This document shows positions 51,987 through 60,490 of a stretch of DNA of 64,000 nucleotides, in pieces (the first letter of the stretch is position 1; each line of letters opens with the position of its first letter). The position numbers and the translations under genes are program-made. The DNA is from JAPOXK01 sp965220315 (GTDB lineage: Bacteria; Chloroflexota; Dehalococcoidia; Bin125): contig CBDCPP010000001.1 in the NCBI GenBank assembly GCA_965220315.1, positions 124,001 to 188,000 of the forward strand. The letters are read 5' to 3'. The notes beneath the pieces were generated by a model that worked only from the letters and a program-made list of their open reading frames with translations, was not told the DNA's origin and did no database searches.

Positions 51987-53804
51987 CTAGGCGAAGTACA
52001 TGTCCGACCAGTAGGTCTCCTGGGTGGTGTGCCAGCGGAACCCGCGCAGGTTCTCGTTGAGCACGTTGGTGTAGAACGGTTCCACCAACCAGATGTACGG
52101 CGCGAGATCCACGACCCGCTCCTGGATCGGCGTTGCGATATCCACACGGTCCTGAAGGTCCGTGAAGAGGCTGCCCCGCTCCAAGAGGTCGTTCAACTCC
52201 GGGTCGTCGATCTGTCCGTAGTTGTTGATGCCGCCCAGCCCGGCGTCGTAGCCGAGGTTCAGGAAGTAGATCGGGTCTGGCTGGATGTAGGCATCCTGCC
52301 AGAGGCCGAAGGTCTTCTGCTTGCCAGTGGCCTCAGCCGCGTAGGGGCCGTTGGGCTGCGGGTTCAGCGTGACGTCCACGCCGACGTTGGCATAGGCGTC
52401 TTGCAGCAGCACGCCGATGCGCTCGTACTGCGCCACGGAGGTGTCGTAGTCGAGCGTGACGTCGAAGCCGTCGCCTTGGCCGGCCGCGTCGAGCAGCTTC
52501 TGGGCCTCGGCGGCGTTTGCATCCGCGCCCCAGGGCACGACATTCTCGTTGACGCCCGGGAAGATCGAGGTCATGACCGAGGTCCACGGCACGCCCAAGC
52601 CCCCGTAGGCGATGTCCAGGATCTCCTGGCGAGGCGTCGCCCAGTTCATCGCCTGTCGCGTCCGCGGGTCCTGCCATGGCTCCCGCAGCGCGTTCATGAA
52701 TCCGAAGATGATCAGGTTGCCCTTGATAGCGATCGGATTCTGGATCGCCTCGTCGCGAGCCTGGATCCACAGCTCTCCGGGCAGCCCGTAGGCCGCGTCG
52801 GCCTCGCCGGCCTCCACCGCCGCCAGGCGGTTGGAGGCCTGTGGAACCTCCTCGTAGACGATGTTCGTGATCGGTTGCTCACCGCGGAAGTAGTTCTGAT
52901 TCGCGGTGAAGACGACGCGCTCGCCGGTCCCGAAGGTCTCGACCGCGATACTCCCGAAGCCGACGCCGTTCTGCGCCATCCATTCCACGGACCACTCGTC
53001 GTCGCCGGCGGCGGCGGCGCGCGCTTCTACCTGATCGATGACCTGCCAGGCGCTGTTCGCCCAGATGGGGAGCAAGAGGCCGTTGGGGTTCGTCGAGTTC
53101 ACCTTGATCTGGTGCCTGCCAAGGATCTCGTACGGGTTCTCCGGGTCGATGTTGATGAGCTGCGTGAAGAAGGCGCCAATGGCGCCCAACCCGAATGCTC
53201 GGTCGATCCGGTAGGCGAAGTCCTCGGCGGTCAGCTCGTTGCCGGTCGAGCTGAGAACGCCCGGCCGGATGTTGATCACGAGGCTCGTCTGATCCTCGCT
53301 GAGCTCCCACGACTCCTGCATCCAGGGCAGCAAGTCGTCGTTCTCAAATGAGACGTAGCCGACGTGGTCGACTTGGCCGACGTCGAACGGGTAGTCCTTC
53401 CAACCAAACTTGATCGTTTGGTCGAACACGTTCATCCACGACTCCCAGGTCTGCGGGCTGCCGTGGCCGAAGTCGGGGTCGACCGCGATCGGGGTGGCGC
53501 TCACTGCCAGAACCGCGATGTCCTTGCTGGACCGCGGCGGCACCGCCTCCGGGGTCGCATCCGCGAAGCTTTCGTCCATGGATTCGTCCATGGGCGCTTG
53601 CTCCGCCGGGGCCTGAGCGGCCGGGGCCTGAGCGGCCGGGGCCTGGCTGACCGCTGGCGCATCGTCGTCATCGTCGCCGCAGCCTACGAGAGCCAACCCT
53701 GCCGCGCCGAGGCCGGCTGCCCCTGATGCGGCGAGGATGTTGCGCCGGCTGACCCGGCGTCGCATCACCTTCCTGTTCGTTCTGTCGATGAAGCTTTCGC
53801 TCAA
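51987..53804 (-). CDS. Tat-type lipoprotein ABC transporter substrate-binding protein (SBP_bac_5)
   Basis: A 605-residue paralogue-like binding protein. The start is a TTG at 53804 with a full AAGGAGGAG ribosome site 6 nt upstream; a longer frame to 54017 has none. The signal has SRRNIL at 19-24 (twin Arg), then a hydrophobic stretch and the lipobox LVGC with Cys42, followed by DDDDD and an Ala-Pro-Gln linker. Family blocks are NELTAEDFAYRIDRAFG, DPRTRQAMNWATPRQEI and GYGGLGGINNYGQIDDPELNDLL-like residues (short: GLGGINNYGQIDDPELN). It probably binds peptides or another large hydrophilic or amphipathic ligand. No transporter core genes are next to it. Confidence 0.88.
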   Translation of the reverse strand: MSESFIDRTNRKVMRRRVSRRNILAASGAAGLGAAGLALVGCGDDDDDAPAVSQAPAAQAPAAQAPAEQAPMDESMDESFADATPEAVPPRSSKDIAVLAVSATPIAVDPDFGHGSPQTWESWMNVFDQTIKFGWKDYPFDVGQVDHVGYVSFENDDLLPWMQESWELSEDQTSLVINIRPGVLSSTGNELTAEDFAYRIDRAFGLGAIGAFFTQLINIDPENPYEILGRHQIKVNSTNPNGLLLPIWANSAWQVIDQVEARAAAAGDDEWSVEWMAQNGVGFGSIAVETFGTGERVVFTANQNYFRGEQPITNIVYEEVPQASNRLAAVEAGEADAAYGLPGELWIQARDEAIQNPIAIKGNLIIFGFMNALREPWQDPRTRQAMNWATPRQEILDIAYGGLGVPWTSVMTSIFPGVNENVVPWGADANAAEAQKLLDAAGQGDGFDVTLDYDTSVAQYERIGVLLQDAYANVGVDVTLNPQPNGPYAAEATGKQKTFGLWQDAYIQPDPIYFLNLGYDAGLGGINNYGQIDDPELNDLLERGSLFTDLQDRVDIATPIQERVVDLAPYIWLVEPFYTNVLNENLRGFRWHTTQETYWSDMYFA

Positions 53805-54067
53805 TCCGCTCCTCCTTCGGCTAATCCAACTGCGCAGTCTTCGCCCCAGCATGCTTGGGGACAACGGATAGAAACCCCACCCGGCGGGTGACCGGCCAGG
53901 ATTGCTAATGCTACCGCAGTCCGAACGAGTATCGGACAGGCGGCACACCCTATCCAGAGATTTTTTCAGTGGGCGGAGAGGGATGTCAAGGCGAGCAGGT
54001 GCATGATCGGGAGACATAATCAGCTATGAGCGTTCGAGGTTGCAATGAGGTTTCGGGCGCGGTCGAT

Positions 54068-54991
54068 TTAGTCGAAGACTGCAGCCACGCGGATGGCTGC
54101 TGCGGCACGGTCGCGGTTTGGGTACAGCGTCGAAAGGGTGAGCCAATTCACCCCAGCCGCTCGCCAAGCCTCGACCCGCTCCCGGACATCGTTCGGAGGA
54201 CCGAAGATGCCGATATCGTCCGCCATTCGTTCCGAAATGGCGTCCGCCGCTTGGCCCGTGCCTGCTGCGAAAGCCGCCTGCACCCGCTCGACTTCTTCTT
54301 GGTAGCCGGCCTCGCTGAAGTAAGCGGCGTAGGTGGGGATGCGGGTGAAGGCGGCGCAGAGACGGCGCATGAACGCGAGTCCTTCTGCTCGGTCATCGCA
54401 GAGATACACGGGGGCTACGTTGGCAACGATGAGCCGGTCGCGCTGGGCGGCGGGAATGCTGGCGAGCGTTACTGGGACATGTGAAAGCGCCCAGTTCCCG
54501 CCAATCAGGCCGTCTGCGAGCTCTCCTGCCAGGGCGGCCATCCTCCGCCGCAGCGCGGCGATGAGGATTGGGGGCAGCGGCTGCTCGGTTGCTGCAGCTC
54601 GCAGCTCTTCTACATAGCGCCGCATGTGAGGGATGGGCTGCTCCGTTTTGATGCCGAAGCGCTCGAGCACGGTCTTGTAGCCCGAACCCAGGCCGAGCAT
54701 GAAGCGGCCCTCGCTGATTTCGTGATTGAACGAGGCGGCTGCGGCCATGTCGGCCGGAGGGCGGGTATAGGTCACCGCGACGCCGCTCACGATTCGGATC
54801 GCTTGCGTCGCCTGGGCAATCGCGGTGCAGAGACTCAGGCAGTCGTACGGCGCCTGCGCGTCGTGCGGCCGCGCGTATTCGTGAGGGCACAGCACGTGCG
54901 GGAATCCGCGCCGTTCTAGTTCCTGGGCGGCTTCGATGATCGCCTTGCGCTGTCCCGGCGGTGCGCTGAGGATGAAGCCCGGCTTCTCCAC
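54068..54991 (-). CDS. LLM class F420-type oxidoreductase, tandem copy 3
   Basis: A 307-residue luciferase-like monooxygenase/oxidoreductase. It starts KPGFILSAPPGQRKAIIEAAQELERRGFP and has IRIVSGVAVTYTRPPADMAA and GRFMLGLGSGYKTVLERFG. The start lies 4 nt after the stop of copy 2, so these are cotranscribed. The three copies share the N-terminal PGQR block and the C-terminal GVNWLTLST or GVNQ-type block. Substrate unknown; F420 or FMN use is inferred. Confidence 0.83.
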   Translation of the reverse strand: MEKPGFILSAPPGQRKAIIEAAQELERRGFPHVLCPHEYARPHDAQAPYDCLSLCTAIAQATQAIRIVSGVAVTYTRPPADMAAAASFNHEISEGRFMLGLGSGYKTVLERFGIKTEQPIPHMRRYVEELRAAATEQPLPPILIAALRRRMAALAGELADGLIGGNWALSHVPVTLASIPAAQRDRLIVANVAPVYLCDDRAEGLAFMRRLCAAFTRIPTYAAYFSEAGYQEEVERVQAAFAAGTGQAADAISERMADDIGIFGPPNDVRERVEAWRAAGVNWLTLSTLYPNRDRAAAAIRVAAVFD

Positions 54992-54995
54992 AGGG

Positions 54996-55970
54996 CTAAT
55001 CGAACGCGTCTGCGACTCGCAAGATGGCCTCGGCTTGGTCGTCGCTGTGGAACAGCGTCGAGACGCACATTTGGTTTACCCCAGCCGCCTGGAAGGCCTC
55101 GAATTTCTCCCGCACGTCTGCTGCGCTGCCGTAGAGACAGATATCGTCCGCCATGCGCTCCGACACGGCCGCCGCGATCGCGGCGTGATCGTTCGTGGCT
55201 ATCGCAGCCTCCGCCTGTTCTACTTCTTTCCCGTAGCCCGCCTCCGTGAAGTAGCGCTGATAATTCGTCAGTGTGAGGTAGTTGGTCAGCGCCACGCGCA
55301 CGGCTGCCAACGCTTCCGCGCGATCTTCCGAGACATAGCAGGGAGCCAGATTCGCCACGATGAAGGAATCCCGCTTCTCGGCTGGCACTTCCTTGAGCGC
55401 CGTTGGCAGGTAGGAGAGGACGGCGTTGGCCCAGATCGCGCCGTCAGCGAGTTCGCCGGCTAACCGCAGCATCCCGTTTCGCAGCACCGAGAAAATCACC
55501 GCCGGGATCGGCTGACCTGTCGCCACCTCGCGCAACTCTTGAGCGTAGCGGCGCATGTGAGCCAGGGGCTTTTCGATGGGGTAGTTCCATTGCGTGAGGA
55601 TCTCGTTGTGGCCGGGCCCGATTCCGAGGATGAAGCGACCATCGCTTACTTCGTTGATGTAATTCGCCACACCGAGCATTTCGACCGGGTGCCTGGTGTA
55701 CGTCACTTCGATCCCCGTGCCGATGGTGATCTGCTTTGTCCGCATCGCGATCGCCAGGCAGTGGCTCAGGCCGTCCGTCACCGCCGTGCCGATGTAGGTT
55801 CGGACCACGCCAGACTGCTTGGCCTCCTGGCCGGCCGGCAGGACGCGAGCGGATCCGTGGTTGCAGTAGATGAAGGGAAAGCCACGCCGGTCGAGTTCCT
55901 CGGCCGCTGCGATCATCGATTTGCGTTGCCCCGGCACGGCGTAGAACAGAAAGCCAGGTTTGGACTCCAT
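54996..55970 (-). CDS. LLM class F420-type oxidoreductase, tandem copy 2
   Basis: A 324-residue LLM protein, middle of three tandem paralogues. It has KPGFLFYAVPGQRKSMIAAAEELDRRGFP, ITIGTGIEVTYTRHPVEMLG, and GRFILGIGPGHNEILTQW. The region after the PGQR block is somewhat longer than in copy 3 and includes PAGQEAKQSGVVRT. The C-terminus has AAGVNQMCVSTLFH. The 80-bp gap to copy 1 may carry a separate promoter or simply be untranslated. Confidence 0.83.
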   Translation of the reverse strand: MESKPGFLFYAVPGQRKSMIAAAEELDRRGFPFIYCNHGSARVLPAGQEAKQSGVVRTYIGTAVTDGLSHCLAIAMRTKQITIGTGIEVTYTRHPVEMLGVANYINEVSDGRFILGIGPGHNEILTQWNYPIEKPLAHMRRYAQELREVATGQPIPAVIFSVLRNGMLRLAGELADGAIWANAVLSYLPTALKEVPAEKRDSFIVANLAPCYVSEDRAEALAAVRVALTNYLTLTNYQRYFTEAGYGKEVEQAEAAIATNDHAAIAAAVSERMADDICLYGSAADVREKFEAFQAAGVNQMCVSTLFHSDDQAEAILRVADAFD

Positions 55971-56050
55971 TAGGGTCTCCAGTTCGATTCACGAATGGGG
56001 GCAGTCGCAATTGAGGCTAGCGATCGCGTTCGTAGCGGGGCAACTGCCTG

Positions 56051-57022
56051 CTAGTCGAAGACGGCGGCGACGCGGGCGATCGCCTTGGCTTGGTCTTGAG
56101 TGTGGAAGAGCGTTGAAAGGCCGACTTGGTTCACGCCGGCCTCTCGGAAGGCTGCGACCTGGGCTCTGATTTCGGCGGGTGTGCCGAAGACGCAGATATC
56201 CGCTGCCATACGATCTGAGATCGAGGCTTCGAGTTGGATCTGGCTGTCGGCCTCAATAGCGGCGCGCCCGTGCGCGACTGCGTCCTCATAACCGGCTTCG
56301 ATGAAGTAGCGCTGATAGTTCGGAAGAGTCATGTAGTTCGTCAGCGCCCGCCGTACCGCCGTCAGTGCTTCGCTCCGGTCTTCCGCTACGTAGCAGGGCG
56401 CGAAGTTCCCGATGCGGAAGTTTGCTCGCTTGGCAGTGGGGACCTCGCGTAGCGAAACTGGGATATGCGAGCGTGCGGCATTGGCGAAGAGCACGCCGTC
56501 GGCGAGTTCGCCCGCGAGCGCGGTCATGCGTTTGCGCAGTGCCGCAAAAACGATGGGTGGCAGCGGCCGATCGTTCGCGGCGGCATGGAGCTCCCCTGCA
56601 TAGCGGTGCATATGCTCGATCGGCGCCTCGGGCGTATACCCGAACTGCTCCAAGATCGGGCCGTGCCCCACGCCTAGTCCCAGAATGAAACGGCCATTGC
56701 TGAGTTCGTGGATCAGATTAGCCGTCGCCGCCATCTCGGTGGGATGGCGCGTGTAGGTCACCGCCACGCCGCTGCCGATGGTCATTCGTTTCGTTGCTTG
56801 GATCAGTGCGAACGATTGCCCCAGCGCGTCGTAAGGAGCCGGAATTTGGTACGGCCGTGCAACGTGCTGCTGTCCAGGCTCGATCGAGCCCCCTGCGCCG
56901 TGCGGGCAGTAGAGGAACGGGAAGCCGCTCCGGTCGAGCTCCTGGGCCAACGCGATCATGCTGCGCCGCTGCCCTGGCGCGGCCGAGAAGAGGAAGCCGG
57001 GTTTGTCCGTGTCGTTCATCAC
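56051..57022 (-). CDS. LLM class F420-type oxidoreductase, tandem copy 1
   Basis: A 323-residue LLM protein and the first gene of the three-gene minus-strand run. It has KPGFLFSAAPGQRRSMIALAQELDRSGFP, MTIGSGVAVTYTRHPTEMAA, GRFILGLGVGHGPILEQFG and AGVNQVGLSTLFH. The three copies probably arose by tandem duplication and diverged in substrate-binding loops. It diverges from the SRPBCC gene 52 bp away. Confidence 0.83.
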   Translation of the reverse strand: MMNDTDKPGFLFSAAPGQRRSMIALAQELDRSGFPFLYCPHGAGGSIEPGQQHVARPYQIPAPYDALGQSFALIQATKRMTIGSGVAVTYTRHPTEMAATANLIHELSNGRFILGLGVGHGPILEQFGYTPEAPIEHMHRYAGELHAAANDRPLPPIVFAALRKRMTALAGELADGVLFANAARSHIPVSLREVPTAKRANFRIGNFAPCYVAEDRSEALTAVRRALTNYMTLPNYQRYFIEAGYEDAVAHGRAAIEADSQIQLEASISDRMAADICVFGTPAEIRAQVAAFREAGVNQVGLSTLFHTQDQAKAIARVAAVFD

Positions 57023-57074
57023 TCACTGCCGTGCAGGGATGTTAGCGTGTCGCGTGCGGAAAGGCCGGGTGCGT

Positions 57075-57545
57075 ATGCGGTGGCTTGAAGCATCTGCATC
57101 CGGCGTCGTGCGGCAGGCGCCGGATCAAGTTTTCGCTTTCAGCGCCGCGATCGAGAATATGCCTTGTTGGGTTATTGGTGTCTCGGAGCCGCGCCGGACC
57201 TCTGGGGACGAGTTCGGCGCGAGGTCGACTTTTGTGAGTAGGTACACCTACGGCGGCCGTACACATGACATCAGCTACGAAGTGACTACATTAGACTCTC
57301 CGCGCTGCTTCGGGATCAAGTCGATCGGCGGCCCCTTTCCTTTCGAGAGAACGATCACGATTGAACCTGCGAAAAGCGGCAGCCGTATTGAGAACCGGAT
57401 TAAGGCCGGCTCCGACAGTCGCGCAACCAGCGTGAGTTTTCTGCTGGGAGCTCCGCTGCTACGCCGCCTGACGCAACGGCGGCTTCGCCAGGAGCTCGAT
57501 CGCCTGCGGAAAGCGTTAGCCGACGAGGCGCCGGCCTTACGCTGA
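57075..57545 (+). CDS. SRPBCC (START-like) domain protein
   Basis: A 156-residue polyketide-cyclase/Bet v 1-like small-ligand-binding fold. It starts LEASASGVVRQAPDQVFAFSA, followed by YEVTTLDSPRCFGIKSIGG and FERTITIEPAKSGSRIENR, the usual order for SRPBCC. A basic region RLTQRRLRQELDRLRKALA ends it. ATG 57075 was preferred over the longer frame because the latter runs into the divergent LLM gene. It probably binds a hydrophobic metabolite. Confidence 0.72.
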   Translation: MRWLEASASGVVRQAPDQVFAFSAAIENMPCWVIGVSEPRRTSGDEFGARSTFVSRYTYGGRTHDISYEVTTLDSPRCFGIKSIGGPFPFERTITIEPAKSGSRIENRIKAGSDSRATSVSFLLGAPLLRRLTQRRLRQELDRLRKALADEAPALR

Positions 57546-57813
57546 GTGGCGCACCGCCTGACGGTCGCGGCTTTCGTTGGCCGGAGTAGGGACCGCACCC
57601 TTCTCCGTCCCCAGAGTCAGGTCGTTGCAGGCGGCAACGGATGCTTTGGACGAAGCGCTAAACGTGATCAAGGGGGTCTCGCTGGCCGAATCGGCTTGCT
57701 TCGTTATCATGTGCTGAACTTTTGGGGTGGTGTTGGATCGTCCGCGGTTCCGCCGCCTCCTTGCACAGGGCCATGCTAGGATCGCTTGCTTTCGCTGTCG
57801 GACGGGGGTTCGT

Positions 57814-58980
57814 ATGGTCGCCGCCAATCCAATGCACGGTGTCGCGATCGTCGGTGCCTACAACACCCCGCAAGCTCGCGTGCTGCCCGACAAGAGTTCG
57901 CTGGATGTCACGGTCGACGCCATTCGCGGCGCTCTAGCCGATGCAGGGATCGAGCCCTCGGCTGTTGACGGCCTCAATGGCAACGTGGGCATGGGATCCC
58001 AGATCACAGCTGCCCATCTGAACTACCTGCTCGGCGGCAACCCTGCCTGGATCGGCGCACAGCGACCGGGCGTGCCCGCTCTCTTGGAGGCCGCCGCCGC
58101 CATCGGCGCGGGACTCTGCGATACGGTCGTGCTCGCCGCCGGACAGACCGGCCGTTACGCGGAGCGTGAGAAGACCGCGCCTTGGACGCGGCCTTCCAAT
58201 GAGTTCGTCGAGTGTTGGGGCCTCTATACCGCGGCTGAGTTCGCTCTCATAGCCCGGCGCCACATGCACGAATACGGCACGACGCCCGAGCAACTAGCGG
58301 AGGTCGCGGCGACGATCCGCAATCACGGGCATATGAATCCCCAAGCCGTCTATTACGAGCGTGGCCCCTTCACGCGGAGCGACATCCTCAACTCGCGCAT
58401 GGTCGCGGATCCGTACCACCTGCTCGATTGCGCGATGACGAGTGAAGGTGGGGCTGCGGTCGTCCTCACGACGGTCGAGCGCGCGCAGGAGCTTCCAGTT
58501 TCTCCGGTCTACATCCTGGGCGGTGCGATGGAACGTATGGGCCCCTCGTATGTGATGGCGCCGGTTTGGGGAAAATACGGATATGTTGGACGGCGCTCGG
58601 CCCGCAAGGCTTTCGCGATGGCCGGGCTCACCCCGCGCGACGTTGATGTCTGTGAGTTCTACGATCCGTTTTCCTTCGAATTGATCCGCCAATTTGAGGC
58701 GTTCGAATTCTGTGGAGAGGGGGAGGCTGGCCCCTTCGTGATGGATGGGCGCATTCATCTCAACGGGCAGTTCCCGCTCTGCACCAACGGTGGCACCATG
58801 TCCTTTGCGCATCCGGGCGTCGCGCAAATGCTGCAGAAGGTGATCGCCGGGACGGACCAGATCCGGGGGCGGATGGGGCCGGTGCAGGTGCCGGGTGTAG
58901 AAGTGGCGATGTGCACGAACGGCGGCGCAGCGGCGCTGTTCATGGAGGTTCTGCTCCTGGGCCGAGAGCCGGCGGCATGA
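57814..58980 (+). CDS. thiolase-superfamily protein lacking the nucleophilic Cys (lipid-transfer/Ltp2-like aldolase candidate)
   Basis: A 388-residue thiolase fold. The N-terminal nucleophile region that normally contains CxSG reads AQRPGVPALLEAAAAI, with no Cys, so normal thiolysis is unlikely. The C-terminal half keeps CTNGGTMSFAHPGV and MCTNGGAAALF. Tyr283 lies in CEFYDPFSFEL, like the YDxF motif of Ltp2-type retro-aldolases, whose catalytic Tyr is at this place. The ATGA overlap with the DUF35 gene supports a two-protein complex. ATG 57814 begins the conserved fold. The reaction could be carbon-carbon bond cleavage of a side-chain hydroxyacyl-CoA. Confidence 0.75.
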   Translation: MVAANPMHGVAIVGAYNTPQARVLPDKSSLDVTVDAIRGALADAGIEPSAVDGLNGNVGMGSQITAAHLNYLLGGNPAWIGAQRPGVPALLEAAAAIGAGLCDTVVLAAGQTGRYAEREKTAPWTRPSNEFVECWGLYTAAEFALIARRHMHEYGTTPEQLAEVAATIRNHGHMNPQAVYYERGPFTRSDILNSRMVADPYHLLDCAMTSEGGAAVVLTTVERAQELPVSPVYILGGAMERMGPSYVMAPVWGKYGYVGRRSARKAFAMAGLTPRDVDVCEFYDPFSFELIRQFEAFEFCGEGEAGPFVMDGRIHLNGQFPLCTNGGTMSFAHPGVAQMLQKVIAGTDQIRGRMGPVQVPGVEVAMCTNGGAAALFMEVLLLGREPAA

Positions 58981-59393
58981 CGAGTTCCGGTGCTGCGATC
59001 CCTCTGCCGCAGCCGAGTGTGCTCTCGCAGCCCTTCTGGGATGCCTGCAAGCAGGGCGAGCTTGTGGTGCAGCGCTGCGACGACTGCGGAGAACATGTCT
59101 TCATCCCACAAGTTGCGTGCACTCGCTGCTTCAGCCCCAGCCTGGTCTGGGTTCCCAGCAGCGGCCGCGGCACGGTCTACTCGTTTACGATCGTCCATCG
59201 ACCGCAGCAGCCCGCTTTTCCGGTGCCCTATGTTGTGGCGATCGTCGAGATGGAGGAAGGCTGGTACACACTGACTAACATCGTGGGCTGCGACCTGGAA
59301 GCGGTGCGGATCGGCCTGCCCGTCGAGGTCGAGTTCCGTGAGATGTCCGATACGATCACCTTGCCCCTATTCCACCCCGCTGCTGAACGCTAG
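58977..59393 (+). CDS. DUF35 Zn-ribbon/OB-fold protein, partner of the thiolase-like protein
   Basis: A 138-residue two-domain protein. The N-terminal zinc ribbon has CDDCG and CTRC (two CxxC pairs); the OB fold follows with GRGTVYSFTIVHRPQQPAF and PYVVAIVEMEEGW. DUF35 proteins bind and support thiolase-like partners such as Ltp2, SAL or HMG-CoA synthase-type complexes. The ATG overlaps the stop of the upstream gene (ATGA), so translation is coupled. Confidence 0.85.
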   Translation: MTSSGAAIPLPQPSVLSQPFWDACKQGELVVQRCDDCGEHVFIPQVACTRCFSPSLVWVPSSGRGTVYSFTIVHRPQQPAFPVPYVVAIVEMEEGWYTLTNIVGCDLEAVRIGLPVEVEFREMSDTITLPLFHPAAER

Positions 59394-59402
59394 GAGTTGT
59401 GA

Positions 59403-60479
59403 ATGAAGGCTGGCGTCCTCTTTATCTTCCAGAACCATTCGAAGACGGTGTCCGATAAGGAAGTTTGGGACGACCAACTCCACCTTTCCGAGTTGGCCGA
59501 GCCATTGGGCTTCGACTCCGTGTGGGCAACGGAACACCACTTCAGCGACTACGAGGTCACTCCCGATCCTACGCAGTACCTCACTTGGGTGGCGGCGCGC
59601 AGCGAGCAGATCGAGCTCGGGACCGAGGTGATCGTGCTGCCGTGGCACCAGCCGATCCGCGCGATCGAGGAGGTGGCCCTGCTTGATGTCGTTTCCAACG
59701 GCCGCTTGATCTTGGGAATGGGCCGCGGCGCGGCACGGCGTGAGTTCGATGGCTTCCAGGTACCGATGTCCGAGAGTCGACAGCGTTTCCTGGAGAGCGC
59801 CGATCTTTTCGTACGCTCGTTGGAGAGCGGCTGGGTGGAGTACGACGGCGAGATCATCAAGCAGCCCCGCACCGAACTGCGACCGCGCCCCTTCAAGTCA
59901 TTCGAGGGCCGGACCTACTGCGCTGCCATCTCTCCCGAGACATACGACATCATCGCTGGCCTCGGTCTGGGACTGTTGATCAACCCGCAGAAGCCGTGGC
60001 CGCAGATTCTGCAAGATCTCGAGACCTACCGCGGCACCTATCAGCGCGCAAACGGTATCGCCGCGCCTCCGCCGATTCTCACGTCGTTCACTTACGTGCA
60101 CCACGATCCTGACCATGTCGACGAGATGGTGCGCAAGTACATGGGCTTCTACTACGGCACGGCGATGGAGCACTACGAGCTCGCCGGGTCGCATTTCCGC
60201 GACATTAAAGGCTACGAGTTCTACGAAAATATCGCGGATGCACTGACTCGCGCCGGCGGCGACGGCGGTGCCGCTTTCTACTGCGGCTTGCAGCCGTGGG
60301 GCACGCCGGACCAAACGATCGAGAAGATCCTCGACCTGCAGAAGAAGACCGGTGCGCAGCACATCTCGTTTGTCTTCGCTTACGGTGGCATGCCGACCGC
60401 CGATGTCGAGGCAAGCATGCGCCTCTTCGCGCAGGAAGTACTGCCTGCGATCAAGGCAAACGCCGTGGCAGTTGGGTGA
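59403..60479 (+). CDS. LLM class flavin-dependent oxidoreductase
   Basis: A 358-residue luciferase-like protein of the FMN/bacterial-luciferase branch: ELAEPLGFDSVWATEHHFSDYEVTPDPTQY, IELGTEVIVLPWHQPIRAIEEV, and GRLILGMGRGAARREFDGF. It differs clearly from the three PGQR-type copies. It follows DUF35 by 9 bp with AGGAGTTGTG before the ATG and so completes a three-gene operon with the thiolase-like and DUF35 genes. It could monooxygenate a product of that pair. Confidence 0.85.
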   Translation: MKAGVLFIFQNHSKTVSDKEVWDDQLHLSELAEPLGFDSVWATEHHFSDYEVTPDPTQYLTWVAARSEQIELGTEVIVLPWHQPIRAIEEVALLDVVSNGRLILGMGRGAARREFDGFQVPMSESRQRFLESADLFVRSLESGWVEYDGEIIKQPRTELRPRPFKSFEGRTYCAAISPETYDIIAGLGLGLLINPQKPWPQILQDLETYRGTYQRANGIAAPPPILTSFTYVHHDPDHVDEMVRKYMGFYYGTAMEHYELAGSHFRDIKGYEFYENIADALTRAGGDGGAAFYCGLQPWGTPDQTIEKILDLQKKTGAQHISFVFAYGGMPTADVEASMRLFAQEVLPAIKANAVAVG

Positions 60480-60490
60480 GCGCCGCCCTC

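Noticed and set aside
55978..56040. A possible tRNA T-loop-like GTTCGATTC sequence between LLM genes.
   Set aside because: No acceptor, D or anticodon stem can be drawn around it.
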